A stretch of DNA of 64,000 bases from CAYUXU01 sp964489695 (GCA_964489695.1 CAZAZP010000001.1:48536-112535), one strand, 5' to 3'; numbered from the stretch's first letter, positions 34,814-44,205 are shown. The notes: generated by a model not told the origin, from the letters alone. Numbers and translations are program-made.

Positions 34814-36681
34814 TATTCCTCCAATAAAGTTTGTTCAACTAAATCAAATAAGCTGTTTAAATCAATTTTTAAGGCCTTTTTTAGTTCGCTGATAGCGCCA
34901 TGGCTAACATATTGATCATTAATACCTAAGCGATATAATTGAGCAGCCTCATGATTATCACTGATAAATTCAGCAATCGCACTACTTAAGCCACCAACTA
35001 GCATTTCTTCTTCATAGGTAAAAATAGGTACCCGCTTGGCTAATAATTCTAATAATAGTGCTTGGTCGATTGGTTTAATAAAACGAGCGTTAATAATCAA
35101 ATAAGGTAATTGGTTTAAGCTTACCCGATGAGCAATTTTCGCAATTTGAGGGCCATAACCAATAATAATCGCAGTGGGCTGCTTAATTGTGGTCAATTTT
35201 TCCCAACTGCCAATTTGAATAAGTTGAAATGGCTGATGCAGGGTAATTTCCGTTGTGCCACGCGGATAACGTAACGCAAATGGTTGATGTTGTTTAAAAG
35301 CGGTATAAATTAAATCTCGCGTTTCTTGGTAGTCTTTTCCTTGACTAATAATAATATTTGGTAAAGGTCGTAAAATGCCTATATCAAAAACGCCCTGGTG
35401 CGTATCACCATCTTCACCGACTAAGCCGCTACGATCAACCCCTAACAACACTGGCACATTTAAGCGCACAATATCATGATTGATTTGATCATAAGCACGT
35501 TGTAAAAAAGTCGAATATAGCGCTAAAAATGGTTTCTTGCCGGCTAAAGCTAAGCCTGCAGCAAAAGTCGCAGCATGTTCTTCCGCAATCCCACAATCAA
35601 AAAAGCGTTCTGGTAATTTTTGTGCAAACTTTTCTAATCCACTGCCAATGGTCATGGCAGGTGTAATGGCTAAGATATCTGGATCTTGTTCAGCCAGCTC
35701 TAAAACGGTGCTGGCGACACAGTTTGACCAAGCAATATAGTTTTCGGGGGTGGTGCTTTTAACTTGTCCTGTTTGCGGATCAAAACTACCAATCCCGTGC
35801 CAACTTCCGTTTAAATCTTTTTCCGTTGGGTCATAACCCTTCCCCTTTTTAGTTTGGATATGGATTAAAACCGGGCCTTTTTTCTGTTTAGCAACTTCAA
35901 AGATGTGCATTAAATCTTTAATACTATGACCATTAACAGGCCCATAGTAATCAATTTCTAAATTAGAAAAGTATGGTTGTTGAATAATAGTTTTCTTCAT
36001 AAAGCCTTTAACATTAGTCAAACTTTTAATAACTCGATCACCAGTTTTAAAGCTTCCTAAAGATTTCTTTAAGTCCGATTTAGCCGCTAAATAAGAATCG
36101 CTAGTTCTTAATGAGTCGATAAATTTTGAAACTGGTCCACTAGTGGCGGAAATTGACATATTATTATCATTTAAAATGATGATGAGACGTTTATTTAAAC
36201 TAGCAATATGATTAAGGGCTTCTAAAGCTAAGCCACCACCAAAAGCACCATCACCAATAATAGCGACAACTTGATAATCAGCTTGGTTTAAATCACGAGC
36301 AGTTGCCATGGCTAATGCAGCGGATAACGATGTCGAAGCATGACCTGCTTCCCACACATCATGCGGACTTTCAGCTAATTTTTGAAAACCAGATAAGCCT
36401 TCATATTGCCTTAAAGTCGGAAACAAACTAGCTCGGCCAGTAAGAATCTTATGGACATAAGTTTGATGACCAACATCAAAGATTAATTTATCAGTGGGCG
36501 ATTCAAAAACGCGATGTAATGCAATAGTTAGCTCCACAATGCCTAAATTACTTGATAAATGTCCACCAGTTTCCGCAATTTGGGTAATTAAAAACTTTCG
36601 AATATCAACCGCTAAATCATCTAATTGTTCCGAACTTAGATTTTTTAGAAAATGCGGATTTTTTATATTGTTAACGTCCAT
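34813..36681 (-). CDS. dxs: 1-deoxy-D-xylulose-5-phosphate synthase
   Basis: Thiamine-diphosphate enzyme that condenses pyruvate and glyceraldehyde 3-phosphate, the first step of the MEP pathway. It shows SSNLGIVELTIALH, DVGHQTYVHKILTG, the ThDP motif GDGAFGGGLALEALNH...NDNNMSIS, GPVNGHS, the central Glu region DCGIAEEHAATFAAG and a transketolase C-terminal domain. 622 aa. It follows ispA in the classic xseA-xseB-ispA-dxs order. Confidence 0.97.
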   Translation of the reverse strand: MDVNNIKNPHFLKNLSSEQLDDLAVDIRKFLITQIAETGGHLSSNLGIVELTIALHRVFESPTDKLIFDVGHQTYVHKILTGRASLFPTLRQYEGLSGFQKLAESPHDVWEAGHASTSLSAALAMATARDLNQADYQVVAIIGDGAFGGGLALEALNHIASLNKRLIIILNDNNMSISATSGPVSKFIDSLRTSDSYLAAKSDLKKSLGSFKTGDRVIKSLTNVKGFMKKTIIQQPYFSNLEIDYYGPVNGHSIKDLMHIFEVAKQKKGPVLIHIQTKKGKGYDPTEKDLNGSWHGIGSFDPQTGQVKSTTPENYIAWSNCVASTVLELAEQDPDILAITPAMTIGSGLEKFAQKLPERFFDCGIAEEHAATFAAGLALAGKKPFLALYSTFLQRAYDQINHDIVRLNVPVLLGVDRSGLVGEDGDTHQGVFDIGILRPLPNIIISQGKDYQETRDLIYTAFKQHQPFALRYPRGTTEITLHQPFQLIQIGSWEKLTTIKQPTAIIIGYGPQIAKIAHRVSLNQLPYLIINARFIKPIDQALLLELLAKRVPIFTYEEEMLVGGLSSAIAEFISDNHEAAQLYRLGINDQYVSHGAISELKKALKIDLNSLFDLVEQTLLEE

Positions 36682-36689
36682 GAAGCCTC

Positions 36690-37520
36690 CTAATAAGTCC
36701 GTTCTTCCATTTGGTTTAATAATTCAGTTAAATGAGTCGCTGTGGGTAATTGCTTAAGCATATTATAACACTGTTTGTAAGCGACCTTCAGCGCATTTTT
36801 AGCGGCTGGTAGGCCCAATAAACTGACATAGTTAGTTTTATTTAAGCGTTCATCGCTTGGTAATTTACCTAATAATTCATAGTTAGCGGTGGATTCTAAC
36901 ACATCATCTTGAATTTGAAAGGCTAAGCCAATTGCACTACCTAAATCAGCTAACAAGTCAAGATCTTGTTGCTCTTTTGCGATAATGGCTGCCATCATTA
37001 AGCTTAAGGCAAAGAGTTGACCGGTTTTATGGCGGTGAATATTTTCTAAATCGTTTATCGTAACCGTTGTTTGATTATGGTTAATATCTAATGTTTGGCC
37101 TAAAATTAAGCCCGCTGCCCCAGCAGCTTGACTCATTTTTAAACTAAGCAATTCTTTTTGGCTGGCATTATAATTACTTTTAGCAATTATCTCAAAAGCT
37201 TTGGTTAACAAGCCATCACCAGCCAAAATGGCCATGGCTTCACCATAAACTTTATGATTAGTTAATAAACCACGCCGGTAATCATCGTTATCCATAGCGG
37301 GTAAATCGTCATGAATTAATGAATAAGTATGAATCATTTCGAGGGCCGCCGCCGCTGGGAATCCAGCTTCAACTGGATAAGCGTAATCATTTAACGCTGC
37401 AAAAAGTAACAGCGGTCGTAAACGTTTACCGGTTTGAAGTAAAGAATAATTCATGGCTGAATTAATGGAACTGTTATTATCGATTAATTGACTTAAATAT
37501 TGATTAAACTGCTCAATCAT
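36690..37520 (-). CDS. ispA: Polyprenyl (farnesyl/geranyl) diphosphate synthase
   Basis: Condenses IPP with allylic diphosphates. The first aspartate-rich motif is DDLPAMDNDD and the second is FQIQDDVLE; GKRLRPLL and HKTGQLF are also present. 276 aa, somewhat short but complete. Position between xseB and dxs identifies it as IspA; the product chain length cannot be fixed from sequence. It overlaps xseB by 8 nt. Confidence 0.93.
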   Translation of the reverse strand: MIEQFNQYLSQLIDNNSSINSAMNYSLLQTGKRLRPLLLFAALNDYAYPVEAGFPAAAALEMIHTYSLIHDDLPAMDNDDYRRGLLTNHKVYGEAMAILAGDGLLTKAFEIIAKSNYNASQKELLSLKMSQAAGAAGLILGQTLDINHNQTTVTINDLENIHRHKTGQLFALSLMMAAIIAKEQQDLDLLADLGSAIGLAFQIQDDVLESTANYELLGKLPSDERLNKTNYVSLLGLPAAKNALKVAYKQCYNMLKQLPTATHLTELLNQMEERTY

Positions 37521-37716
37521 GATTCTGATATTCCACCACTACATCATTTATCTTAGTTTCATATTCTTTTAAAGCTAAATCACATTGCTTAATTAAAGCT
37601 AGTCCTTCTTCAAATAAAGCCATGGCTTGATCGAGTGAGGTTTGATTAGCTTCAAGTAATTCCGTGATTTCAGCTAAGCGGGCCATTGCTTGTTCAAAAG
37701 ATAGATTTTCGTTCAT
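37513..37716 (-). CDS. xseB: Exodeoxyribonuclease VII small subunit
   Basis: A 67-aa helical protein with LSFEQAMARLAEITELLE and MALFEEGLALIKQCDLAL, the two-helix XseB pattern. It overlaps xseA (ATGA) and ispA. It works with XseA in single-strand DNA degradation and mismatch or recombination processing. Confidence 0.93.
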   Translation of the reverse strand: MNENLSFEQAMARLAEITELLEANQTSLDQAMALFEEGLALIKQCDLALKEYETKINDVVVEYQNHD

Positions 37717-38972
37717 CGTGACTCCTTTTTAATTACTTGACTAGTAATAATCCCATCATTAACTCGCGATTCTATTATATCATGTTGCGCCACCAGTGTA
37801 ATTGAGGTAATCGTCTGGTTTTGGTGCGTCGTAATACTATAACCGCGTTCTAGTGTTTTTAAGGGCGAATAGGCTTGTAATAATTCAATTGATTTACTAA
37901 ATTCATGTTGTTTATCCTTAAGCTTCGCCTTAATTAATAACAGATAGTTTTGCTTTGTACTTTGGAAATGTTGTTTTAAAGTGGTTAGTTTAGTTTGCCA
38001 AAGACTTAATTTTTGATTGTAAAACAGTAATTTTAGCCGATAATCATTAATTAACTCTTCAGGATTAGCAAAATAGCGGCGTTGGGTAACAACCAGTAAT
38101 TGTTGTTTGGCGTATAATAAGCGCTGATTAGTTAATTGTCGATAGCGTCTTTTTAGCGTAGTTAATTGATTAATTAAGTCTTCTTGTTTCATCGTAGCCA
38201 GTTCAGCTGCTCCTGTGGGAGTTGGTGCTCTTAAATCAGCGACTAATTCAGCTAGGGTTAAATCACTTTCGTGTCCGACCCCAACAATAATTGGTGTTTT
38301 CAACTTGAAAACTGCTCGGACCACCGGTTCTTCATTAAAAGCCCATAAATCCTCCAGTGAGCCACCACCGCGAGCCATAATTAAAACATCATGGTTATTT
38401 TTATCTGCTTGGTGTAAACGAGCAACTAATTCAGCACTAGCGCCCTCACCCTGGACTAATGAGTAATATAAATAACGGGTGGCTAATGGCCAACGGCGTT
38501 TTAAAGTAGTTAAGATATCTTGTAAAGCTGCACTATCACGACCTGAAATAATCCCAATTGATAATGGATATGTCGGTAAAGGTTTTTTATATTTTATGTC
38601 AAATAAGCCTTCCGCTTGGAGCTTTTCTTTTAATGCTTCAAATTGTTGGAAAAGATTACCAAGACCGGCAGCTTTGATTTGTGTAACATACAACTGCATT
38701 TGGCCTGAAGTGGTAAAAATCGATAAACTGGCATTGACGATGACTTGATGGCCATTTTCAAAGCTAAAACGTTGCCCTTTTAAGTGTGAAGCAAACATGA
38801 CACAATTTAAGCGACTAAACTCATCTTTAAGGGTAAAATAGACATGCCCACTGCGGTGTAAGGTTAAGTTAGAAAGCTCGCCAGCCACCCAAAGCTGTTT
38901 TAGATAAGGATCTTGATCAAGTCGGGCTTTGGCATAATTAACAAGTTCACTGACGGTAGCAACTTTATTCAT
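37713..38972 (-). CDS. xseA: Exodeoxyribonuclease VII large subunit
   Basis: OB-fold N-terminus (LWVAGELSNLTLHRSGHVYF), catalytic domain with GIISGRDSAALQDIL, MARGGGSLEDLWAFNEE and GVGHESDLTLAELVADLRAPTP (split here: HESDLT and RAPTPT), then a long coiled-coil segment that binds XseB. 419 aa, slightly shorter than the usual 440-450. It overlaps nusB by 8 nt. folD, which often precedes xseA in Bacilli, is absent. Confidence 0.96.
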   Translation of the reverse strand: MNKVATVSELVNYAKARLDQDPYLKQLWVAGELSNLTLHRSGHVYFTLKDEFSRLNCVMFASHLKGQRFSFENGHQVIVNASLSIFTTSGQMQLYVTQIKAAGLGNLFQQFEALKEKLQAEGLFDIKYKKPLPTYPLSIGIISGRDSAALQDILTTLKRRWPLATRYLYYSLVQGEGASAELVARLHQADKNNHDVLIMARGGGSLEDLWAFNEEPVVRAVFKLKTPIIVGVGHESDLTLAELVADLRAPTPTGAAELATMKQEDLINQLTTLKRRYRQLTNQRLLYAKQQLLVVTQRRYFANPEELINDYRLKLLFYNQKLSLWQTKLTTLKQHFQSTKQNYLLLIKAKLKDKQHEFSKSIELLQAYSPLKTLERGYSITTHQNQTITSITLVAQHDIIESRVNDGIITSQVIKKESR

Positions 38973-39351
38973 GAATCTTATCTAATACTCCGTTAATTAA
39001 TACATAAGAATTCTCTTCACCATAGGTTTTAGCTAATTCAACGGCTTCATTAATTATCACCGCACGATCTGAATCAGCAGTAAATAATTCGGTTAAAGCT
39101 AATAATAAAATGGCTTGTTCAACGTAACCAAGCCGTTCAAAACGCCAATCCGATAATTGTGAGTTGATTTTCTCAATCAAAAAAGCCCGATTGTTAATCG
39201 CATTATTAAAAATGGAACGGAAAAAATAATCGTTTTTCAGCGTTCCAATGGTCTCAGCATTGAGCGAAATAATCGTTTCAGCATCTAGACCAAGTAATAA
39301 GTGTTGATAAAGATAACGCATGGCTAATTCACGCGTTTGATGCCGGTTCAT
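38965..39351 (-). CDS. nusB: Transcription antitermination factor NusB
   Basis: An all-helical 128-aa protein starting RHQTRELAMRYLYQ, with ILLLALTELF, VIINEAVELAKTYG and FINGVLDKI-like ends, typical of NusB, which binds boxA RNA with S10. The ribosome binding site is weak; a 15-nt gap separates it from the Asp23 gene upstream in the same operon. Confidence 0.93.
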   Translation of the reverse strand: MNRHQTRELAMRYLYQHLLLGLDAETIISLNAETIGTLKNDYFFRSIFNNAINNRAFLIEKINSQLSDWRFERLGYVEQAILLLALTELFTADSDRAVIINEAVELAKTYGEENSYVLINGVLDKIHE

Positions 39352-39366
39352 AATTAAAAGTAGCGA

Positions 39367-39693
39367 CTAAACTAAAAAGCCAACAACTCGGATATCAATC
39401 CGATTTACTTTCAGATCAGTCATTTGGAAAATAGTATTGTAAATTCTTTCTTGTAATTGTTCGACGGTTTCGTTAACCTTAATACCTCTTTTAATTTTAA
39501 TATCAATTGCGAGATTAATGAGATTATCTTTGACTTTACAAACAATTGGCCGCGAAAAATGGGAATAATCCGCTGCACTGATTTGATCGCTTTCTGCTAA
39601 AGTAATTGCTGTGATAGTTTCAAAAACGCCAGCAGTTAAAGCTACTAAGCCGTATTCATTGACTTTTTCTTTGATTGCATAAGAACTTGCCAT
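39367..39693 (-). CDS. Asp23/Gls24 family envelope stress protein
   Basis: A 108-aa protein of the Asp23 family: YGLVALTAGVFETITAITLAE, then a basic second half with IDIKIKRGIKVNETVEQLQ and a VNRIDIRVVGF end. I chose the ATG at 39693 (MASSYAIK), since a GTG at 39702 adds only three residues. It is the homologue of YqhY, which stands before nusB in Bacillus and has been linked to acetyl-CoA carboxylase control there. An extended -10 promoter lies upstream. Confidence 0.9.
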   Translation of the reverse strand: MASSYAIKEKVNEYGLVALTAGVFETITAITLAESDQISAADYSHFSRPIVCKVKDNLINLAIDIKIKRGIKVNETVEQLQERIYNTIFQMTDLKVNRIDIRVVGFLV

Positions 39694-39713
39694 ATTAATC
39701 ACCTACCAGTCAT

Positions 39714-39722
39714 ATTATACCA
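39714..39722 (-). promoter_or_regulatory. Extended -10 promoter for the asp23-nusB-xseAB-ispA-dxs operon
   Basis: On the minus strand TGG-TATAAT, with the -10 at 39719-39714, about 20 nt before the Asp23 start. Confidence 0.65.
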
Positions 39723-39789
39723 AAGAAGAACTAAGAGATAAAGAGCTACGATTAATTCAAGATGGATTTAACCAGTCAGGTAAAATATA

Positions 39790-39798
39790 TGCTAAAAT
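39790..39798 (+). promoter_or_regulatory. Extended -10 promoter for nadE
   Basis: TGC-TAAAAT with the -10 at 39793-39798, followed by TAGGAGA before the start. Confidence 0.55.
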
Positions 39799-39817
39799 AA
39801 AGCTAGGAGAAATTGCT

Positions 39818-41491
39818 ATGAAAATAACTATCGCCCAAATCAGGATTAAAAGTAATGATTTTTCAGCCAATTTTGCGGCAATGAAACGGGTTGTCCAACA
39901 ATATGAAAAGCTCACCGATTTAATTGTTTTCCCTGAACTAGCTCTTAGTGGTGATTTACAAGCTAATTTTGAAAACCCTGATGTTCAAGCTGAACTAATC
40001 AATTATAACCAACAACTTTTAGCGTTAAGTAAACAAGTAGGTATAATTTGGGGTAATGTCTCAGTCACTGCTAAACAATTAAATAATACGATCTTTTTTG
40101 CTTACCACCAAAAATTACTTGGCCAACATCAAGCTTTAAGTTTTAGCTCGTGCTGGTTTAGTAATTCCTTAAAAAATGAAGAAACGTTATTAAAGTTTCA
40201 TGGGAAAACACTACAATTAGCATTTTTAAAAGAAATTACGCCTATAACTCAAGTAAGTTCCGATTATTTAGTGTTATTAGGTAATGAGCCCTGGTTAAAA
40301 GATCAACCACAAACTTTAATAAACTTAACCACTGCGACAACCGTGGTCTACACCAATATGGTCGGTATTAGTAATACTGGTAAAACAGTTTACGGTTATG
40401 CGGGTGGTAGTTACATAAGAAAACAACACCAACTTCAAATGTTAAATAATCAATTTTTACCAGAAAGTTTATTAGTTGATGCCCACAAAATAATTAAGAC
40501 TTATTACTATCAACCCCATGCCCTTTTAGTAGCATTAACCGCCATTCTGCGCTACTTTGATGAAGAAATCTTTCCCTATAAACCTAATTGGGTGATTGGT
40601 GTTTCAGGTGGCTTAGATAGTGCAGTTAATTTAGCTTTATTAGCCTTAACCTTTGGGCCAATGCGGACGTTGCCTGTAACTTTGCCAAGTCGTTTCTCAT
40701 CGACTCCCACTTTAAACAACGTTAACCATTTGACGGAAAGCTTAAATTTAACCTTAAAAACTATTCAAATTGATGATTTAGCCACTTTAACCCAACAGAG
40801 CTTAAGTTTAGCTGGTTTTAAAGCGCTACCACCTTTAACTCAAGAAAACATTCAAGCACGCTTGCGTGGCCAATTATTAATGGCAGTCGCGGGAATTGAA
40901 AATGGTATCGTCTTAAATAACAGTAATAAAATTGAAATTGCTTTTGGTTATAGCACGCTTTATGGGGATACAATTGGAGCTTTAGCCCTATTAGGTGATT
41001 TGACTAAAGCGGATATTAACGAGCTAGCTATAAGTATTAATCAATGGACAAATCAAGTTACGATTCCTTTAAATTTATTACCCCAAATTGAACCAACAGT
41101 TTGGAACTGGGAAGTTTTACCTTCAGCTGAACTTAAAGCTAACCAAAGTGATCCAATGAAGTGGGGATATCATGATGAACTAGTACCATATTTATTTAAT
41201 CATCCCCTTTCTACTTTGTTGGACCTTTATTTAACTGGCCAATTTAAAACCGATGTGCGCTTCCGTTATGCTTCAGCCTATGGCTTAGATGAGCCTCAGG
41301 CTTTTATTGATGATTTAAATTGGGTGCTTAAAACAATGCATCAAGCTATTTATAAACGCTTACAGTTTCCGCCTGTTGTTGTGATCAGCCAAACAGCTTT
41401 CGTCACTAAAGCCGAAAACCAAGTGCCCTTTCACATCAACACTGAAAATGAAATTTTAATTAAAAAAATACTAGCCAAGGAGGCAAAGTAA
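39818..41491 (+). CDS. nadE: NAD+ synthetase with a degenerate N-terminal glutaminase (nitrilase-fold) domain
   Basis: The synthetase domain (about 240-557) shows the ATP pyrophosphatase loop GVSGGLDSAVN, NNSNKIEIAFGYSTLYGD, DLTKADINELA and PSAELKANQSDP. The N-terminal domain (1-230) has the nitrilase fold and keeps the catalytic Glu (E40 in VFPELALSGD), and ends in VGISNTGKTVYGYAGGS. At the place of the conserved Cys (usually ICED) it reads FLKE, and its only Cys (C112) is elsewhere. The domain may therefore be structural and the enzyme ammonia-dependent. 557 aa, shorter than the 650-680 aa of many two-domain NadE proteins. Confidence 0.93.
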   Translation: MKITIAQIRIKSNDFSANFAAMKRVVQQYEKLTDLIVFPELALSGDLQANFENPDVQAELINYNQQLLALSKQVGIIWGNVSVTAKQLNNTIFFAYHQKLLGQHQALSFSSCWFSNSLKNEETLLKFHGKTLQLAFLKEITPITQVSSDYLVLLGNEPWLKDQPQTLINLTTATTVVYTNMVGISNTGKTVYGYAGGSYIRKQHQLQMLNNQFLPESLLVDAHKIIKTYYYQPHALLVALTAILRYFDEEIFPYKPNWVIGVSGGLDSAVNLALLALTFGPMRTLPVTLPSRFSSTPTLNNVNHLTESLNLTLKTIQIDDLATLTQQSLSLAGFKALPPLTQENIQARLRGQLLMAVAGIENGIVLNNSNKIEIAFGYSTLYGDTIGALALLGDLTKADINELAISINQWTNQVTIPLNLLPQIEPTVWNWEVLPSAELKANQSDPMKWGYHDELVPYLFNHPLSTLLDLYLTGQFKTDVRFRYASAYGLDEPQAFIDDLNWVLKTMHQAIYKRLQFPPVVVISQTAFVTKAENQVPFHINTENEILIKKILAKEAK

Positions 41492-42300
41492 TGTCAGATT
41501 TTATGTTAAATAATGGTAATTTAATTCCGAAAATTGGTTTAGGTTGTAATACCTTTGGGAAAATCAATCGCGATTATCAAGCTGAACTTGATTATGACTT
41601 AACCCCTCTTTTACAAGCCATTAAATTGGGCTACCGTCATTTAGATACCGCAATCGCTTACCGCAATGAAGCAGTAGTTGGTCAAGCGGTGAAGGAAAGT
41701 GGTTTAAAGCGCACTGATTTCTTTTTAACAACGAAAATTCCACCTGAAGCAGCTTATCTTGGTTCAATCACTAGTATTGATCAAGCTATCTCAGCCAGTT
41801 TAGCTAACTTACAAACCGATTATTTAGATCTATTTTTAATTCATCATCCTAGCGAAGACTTTAACTTACTAGTAACAGCCTGGCAACGCTTAGAATATTG
41901 GTATCAACAAGGAAAAATAAAGAATATTGGTGTCTCAAATTTTGACATCAATCTTTTAGCGAAGTTTATCGATGCTGTTCAAATCCGACCAGCTGTCAAC
42001 CAAATCGAATCAAATCCAAGTAACTTTAACCATGCCTTAATTGAGTATTGTCAAACACAAAATATTTTATCGATTGCTTATAGTCCTTTAAAAAAAGTCT
42101 CTTTAACCCAGCGCGCTAGCTTAGCTAAAATTGGCCAAGCATACCAAAAATCCTGGGCTGAGATATTATTAGCGTATCAACTAAACCGCCAAGTCGCAGT
42201 TATTCCCAAGTCCTATGATCAAGCTCATCAAGCTGCCAATTTGAGCGCTGCGTCACTAGTTTTAACGACAGAAGAAATGGCTAAAATTGCTGGCTTATAA
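41491..42300 (+). CDS. Aldo/keto reductase
   Basis: NAD(P)H-dependent oxidoreductase with a TIM-barrel fold. The catalytic tetrad is recognisable: D and Y in HLDTAIAYRNE, K in TTKIPP, H in FLIHHPSE. The cofactor end shows AYSPLKK and VIPKSYD. 269 aa, close to the YtbE/2,5-diketo-gluconate reductase group. The substrate is unknown. It starts on the last base of the nadE stop (TAATG), so the two are coupled. Its stop overlaps the ribF stop on the other strand. Confidence 0.92.
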   Translation: MSDFMLNNGNLIPKIGLGCNTFGKINRDYQAELDYDLTPLLQAIKLGYRHLDTAIAYRNEAVVGQAVKESGLKRTDFFLTTKIPPEAAYLGSITSIDQAISASLANLQTDYLDLFLIHHPSEDFNLLVTAWQRLEYWYQQGKIKNIGVSNFDINLLAKFIDAVQIRPAVNQIESNPSNFNHALIEYCQTQNILSIAYSPLKKVSLTQRASLAKIGQAYQKSWAEILLAYQLNRQVAVIPKSYDQAHQAANLSAASLVLTTEEMAKIAGL

Positions 42301-43242
42301 GCTATTAATTGATGCTTTGGACTTAAAATAAGCCTCAGTATTTAATTGATCAACTTTTAGTTGGTCAATTAAAGCTTCCACCGTAGTAAATTTTATTTGT
42401 GGGCGTAAAAAATGCCAAAACTCAACCGCTACTGCTTGGCCATAAATTTCTAAATCAAAATCTAAAATATTCACTTCAAGCGTTAAGTCTTGTCGGTAAT
42501 TAAAAGTGGGATTATGGCCAATACTAATCATGGCTAAATAATGTTTTTGATTAATCACAATCTTACCGGCGTAAACGCCTTGCGCCGGCATAACATATTC
42601 GGGATGATAAGCAATATTGGCAGTTGGAAAACCAATTTTTTTACCTTGGGAGCGCCCAGTACTAACAGTGCCTTTAATTTGATAGGGATAACCAAGTAAT
42701 TGATTAGCTTGCTCAATCTCACCTTGTTCAATCAGTTTCATGATACGCGTAGTACTGATTTTTTCTTGTTTAAAAGTAATTTCAGGAATGATCGTTAACG
42801 CAAAATTCCGCTCTGCTTGAGTTAAACTTTCAACATTACCTTGACCTAAATAACCATAACGGAAATCAAATCCACAAATTAAATGCTTTAAAGGTAATTG
42901 ATTAAGTAAATCTTTGATAAAAACTTCTGCAGGTAGCTTAGCCATTTCTTGATTAAAAGTTAAAACAATAAAATAATCAAAACCAAGTTTTTCAGCTAAA
43001 ATAACCCGATCTTCAATCGTCGTTAAATGATGATAAGTTAAGCGGTGAATAGTTTCCCAAGGATCAGGATCAAAAGTGATAAGGGCTGACTTTAATTGTT
43101 TTTCTTGCGCTGTGGCTAAACAAGCATCTAATAAATGCATATGGCCTAAATGTAGGCCGTCAAAATAGCCGACACAAGCAACAAAATCAGCTTCAAAATG
43201 AGTTTGATAACCAACTTTAACATAAAAGGTTTTCATTACCAT
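42295..43242 (-). CDS. ribF: Bifunctional riboflavin kinase/FAD synthetase
   Basis: Makes FMN and FAD. The N-terminal nucleotidyl-transferase domain has CVGYFDGLHLGHMHLL and ICGFDFRYG; the C-terminal flavokinase domain has GRSQGKKIGFPTANI and a LRPQIKF end. 315 aa, standard. It starts at the ATG at 43242 behind AAAGGGG; a second ATG two codons on is possible. It overlaps truB by 7 nt, the common Bacillus truB-ribF pair. It supplies the ligand of the FMN riboswitch upstream of ribU. Confidence 0.96.
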   Translation of the reverse strand: MVMKTFYVKVGYQTHFEADFVACVGYFDGLHLGHMHLLDACLATAQEKQLKSALITFDPDPWETIHRLTYHHLTTIEDRVILAEKLGFDYFIVLTFNQEMAKLPAEVFIKDLLNQLPLKHLICGFDFRYGYLGQGNVESLTQAERNFALTIIPEITFKQEKISTTRIMKLIEQGEIEQANQLLGYPYQIKGTVSTGRSQGKKIGFPTANIAYHPEYVMPAQGVYAGKIVINQKHYLAMISIGHNPTFNYRQDLTLEVNILDFDLEIYGQAVAVEFWHFLRPQIKFTTVEALIDQLKVDQLNTEAYFKSKASINSL

Positions 43243-44078
43243 AAGCCCCTTTCACTGTGATAAACCGCCTTTTTATTTAATTGATATATCGCTAATGGTT
43301 CATTTTGATAGGTTAATAATAACCGTGGTTCAGTTCGGTTAATCAAGAAAGGTTTTCCTTGATAGATGGGAGTCGGATCAGTAATATCAATTTGGGGAAA
43401 ATGGTTTAAATATGTTAAGATATGGGCCATTTCAAACTGTCCTGCAGCAATCTCAGCTAAGGTATAAGCTTGTGTTAAGGTACTATTAGCGATTTTAGTC
43501 CGTAATAACTGACTCATCACGCCAAAGTTATCCAGTTTTAAGGCGATTGCTTGGCATAAAGTTCGAATGTAAGTGCCACTTGAGCAACTAATTCGTAGTT
43601 GAAGCGTATCGCTGGTCCAAGCCAATAACTCTAGATCATAAATATAAATTAAACGTGGCTCCCGTTTAATTATTTGATTTTCTCTGGCATATTCATAAAG
43701 TCGTTTACCAGCCACACTCACTGCCGAATACATTGGTGGTAACTGGTAACTTTCACCCAGAAAACTTGCCAAAACAGCGGTTAATTGCGCTTTTGTATAA
43801 GGAACTAGCGGTTTTTCTTGGGTCTTATTACCCCAAATATCTTCAGTATCAGTTTGAAAACCTAATTGGATAGTAGCAATATATTCTTTCGGTTCACTTA
43901 AAAGAAATTGATTCAGTTTAGTGGCTTTACCAACTAAGATTTGTAATAAACCTTCGGCTTGGGGATCTAAAGTGCCAGTATGGCCAATTTGTTTGAGTTG
44001 TAAAATTTTGCGTAACTTAGCGACCACCGCAAATGAAGTTAAACCAGCTGGTTTATTTAACAGTAATATTCCGTTCAT
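43236..44078 (-). CDS. truB: tRNA pseudouridine-55 synthase
   Basis: Forms pseudouridine 55 in tRNA. The N-terminus GILLLNKPAGLTSFAVV is typical, the catalytic Asp is in GHTGTLDPQAEGLL, and PPMYSAVSVAGKRLYEYAR and SCSSGTYIRTL follow. 280 aa. In Bacillus truB lies next to rbfA, infB and the rest; here it stands some 3.5 kb away from that operon, with the lysine-transport operon between. Confidence 0.97.
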   Translation of the reverse strand: MNGILLLNKPAGLTSFAVVAKLRKILQLKQIGHTGTLDPQAEGLLQILVGKATKLNQFLLSEPKEYIATIQLGFQTDTEDIWGNKTQEKPLVPYTKAQLTAVLASFLGESYQLPPMYSAVSVAGKRLYEYARENQIIKREPRLIYIYDLELLAWTSDTLQLRISCSSGTYIRTLCQAIALKLDNFGVMSQLLRTKIANSTLTQAYTLAEIAAGQFEMAHILTYLNHFPQIDITDPTPIYQGKPFLINRTEPRLLLTYQNEPLAIYQLNKKAVYHSERGLW

Positions 44079-44164
44079 TGATTCACCTTTTCCCTTAAAT
44101 ATTATAGCATCAGCCCTTAGATTCGCAACTTTAAAGGATCGAAAGTAGTTTTTATCGTCCTATC

Positions 44165-44193
44165 TTGACTTAATATTTTAAATTTGTTATGAT
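44165..44193 (+). promoter_or_regulatory. Promoter of the lysine-riboswitch operon
   Basis: TTGACT (44165-44170) and TATGAT (44188-44193) with a 17-nt spacer; TGT before the -10 makes it extended too. It is the best-formed promoter in the window. Transcription would start near 44200, at the riboswitch 5' edge. Confidence 0.85.
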
Positions 44194-44205
44194 TATTAGC
44201 ATAAA

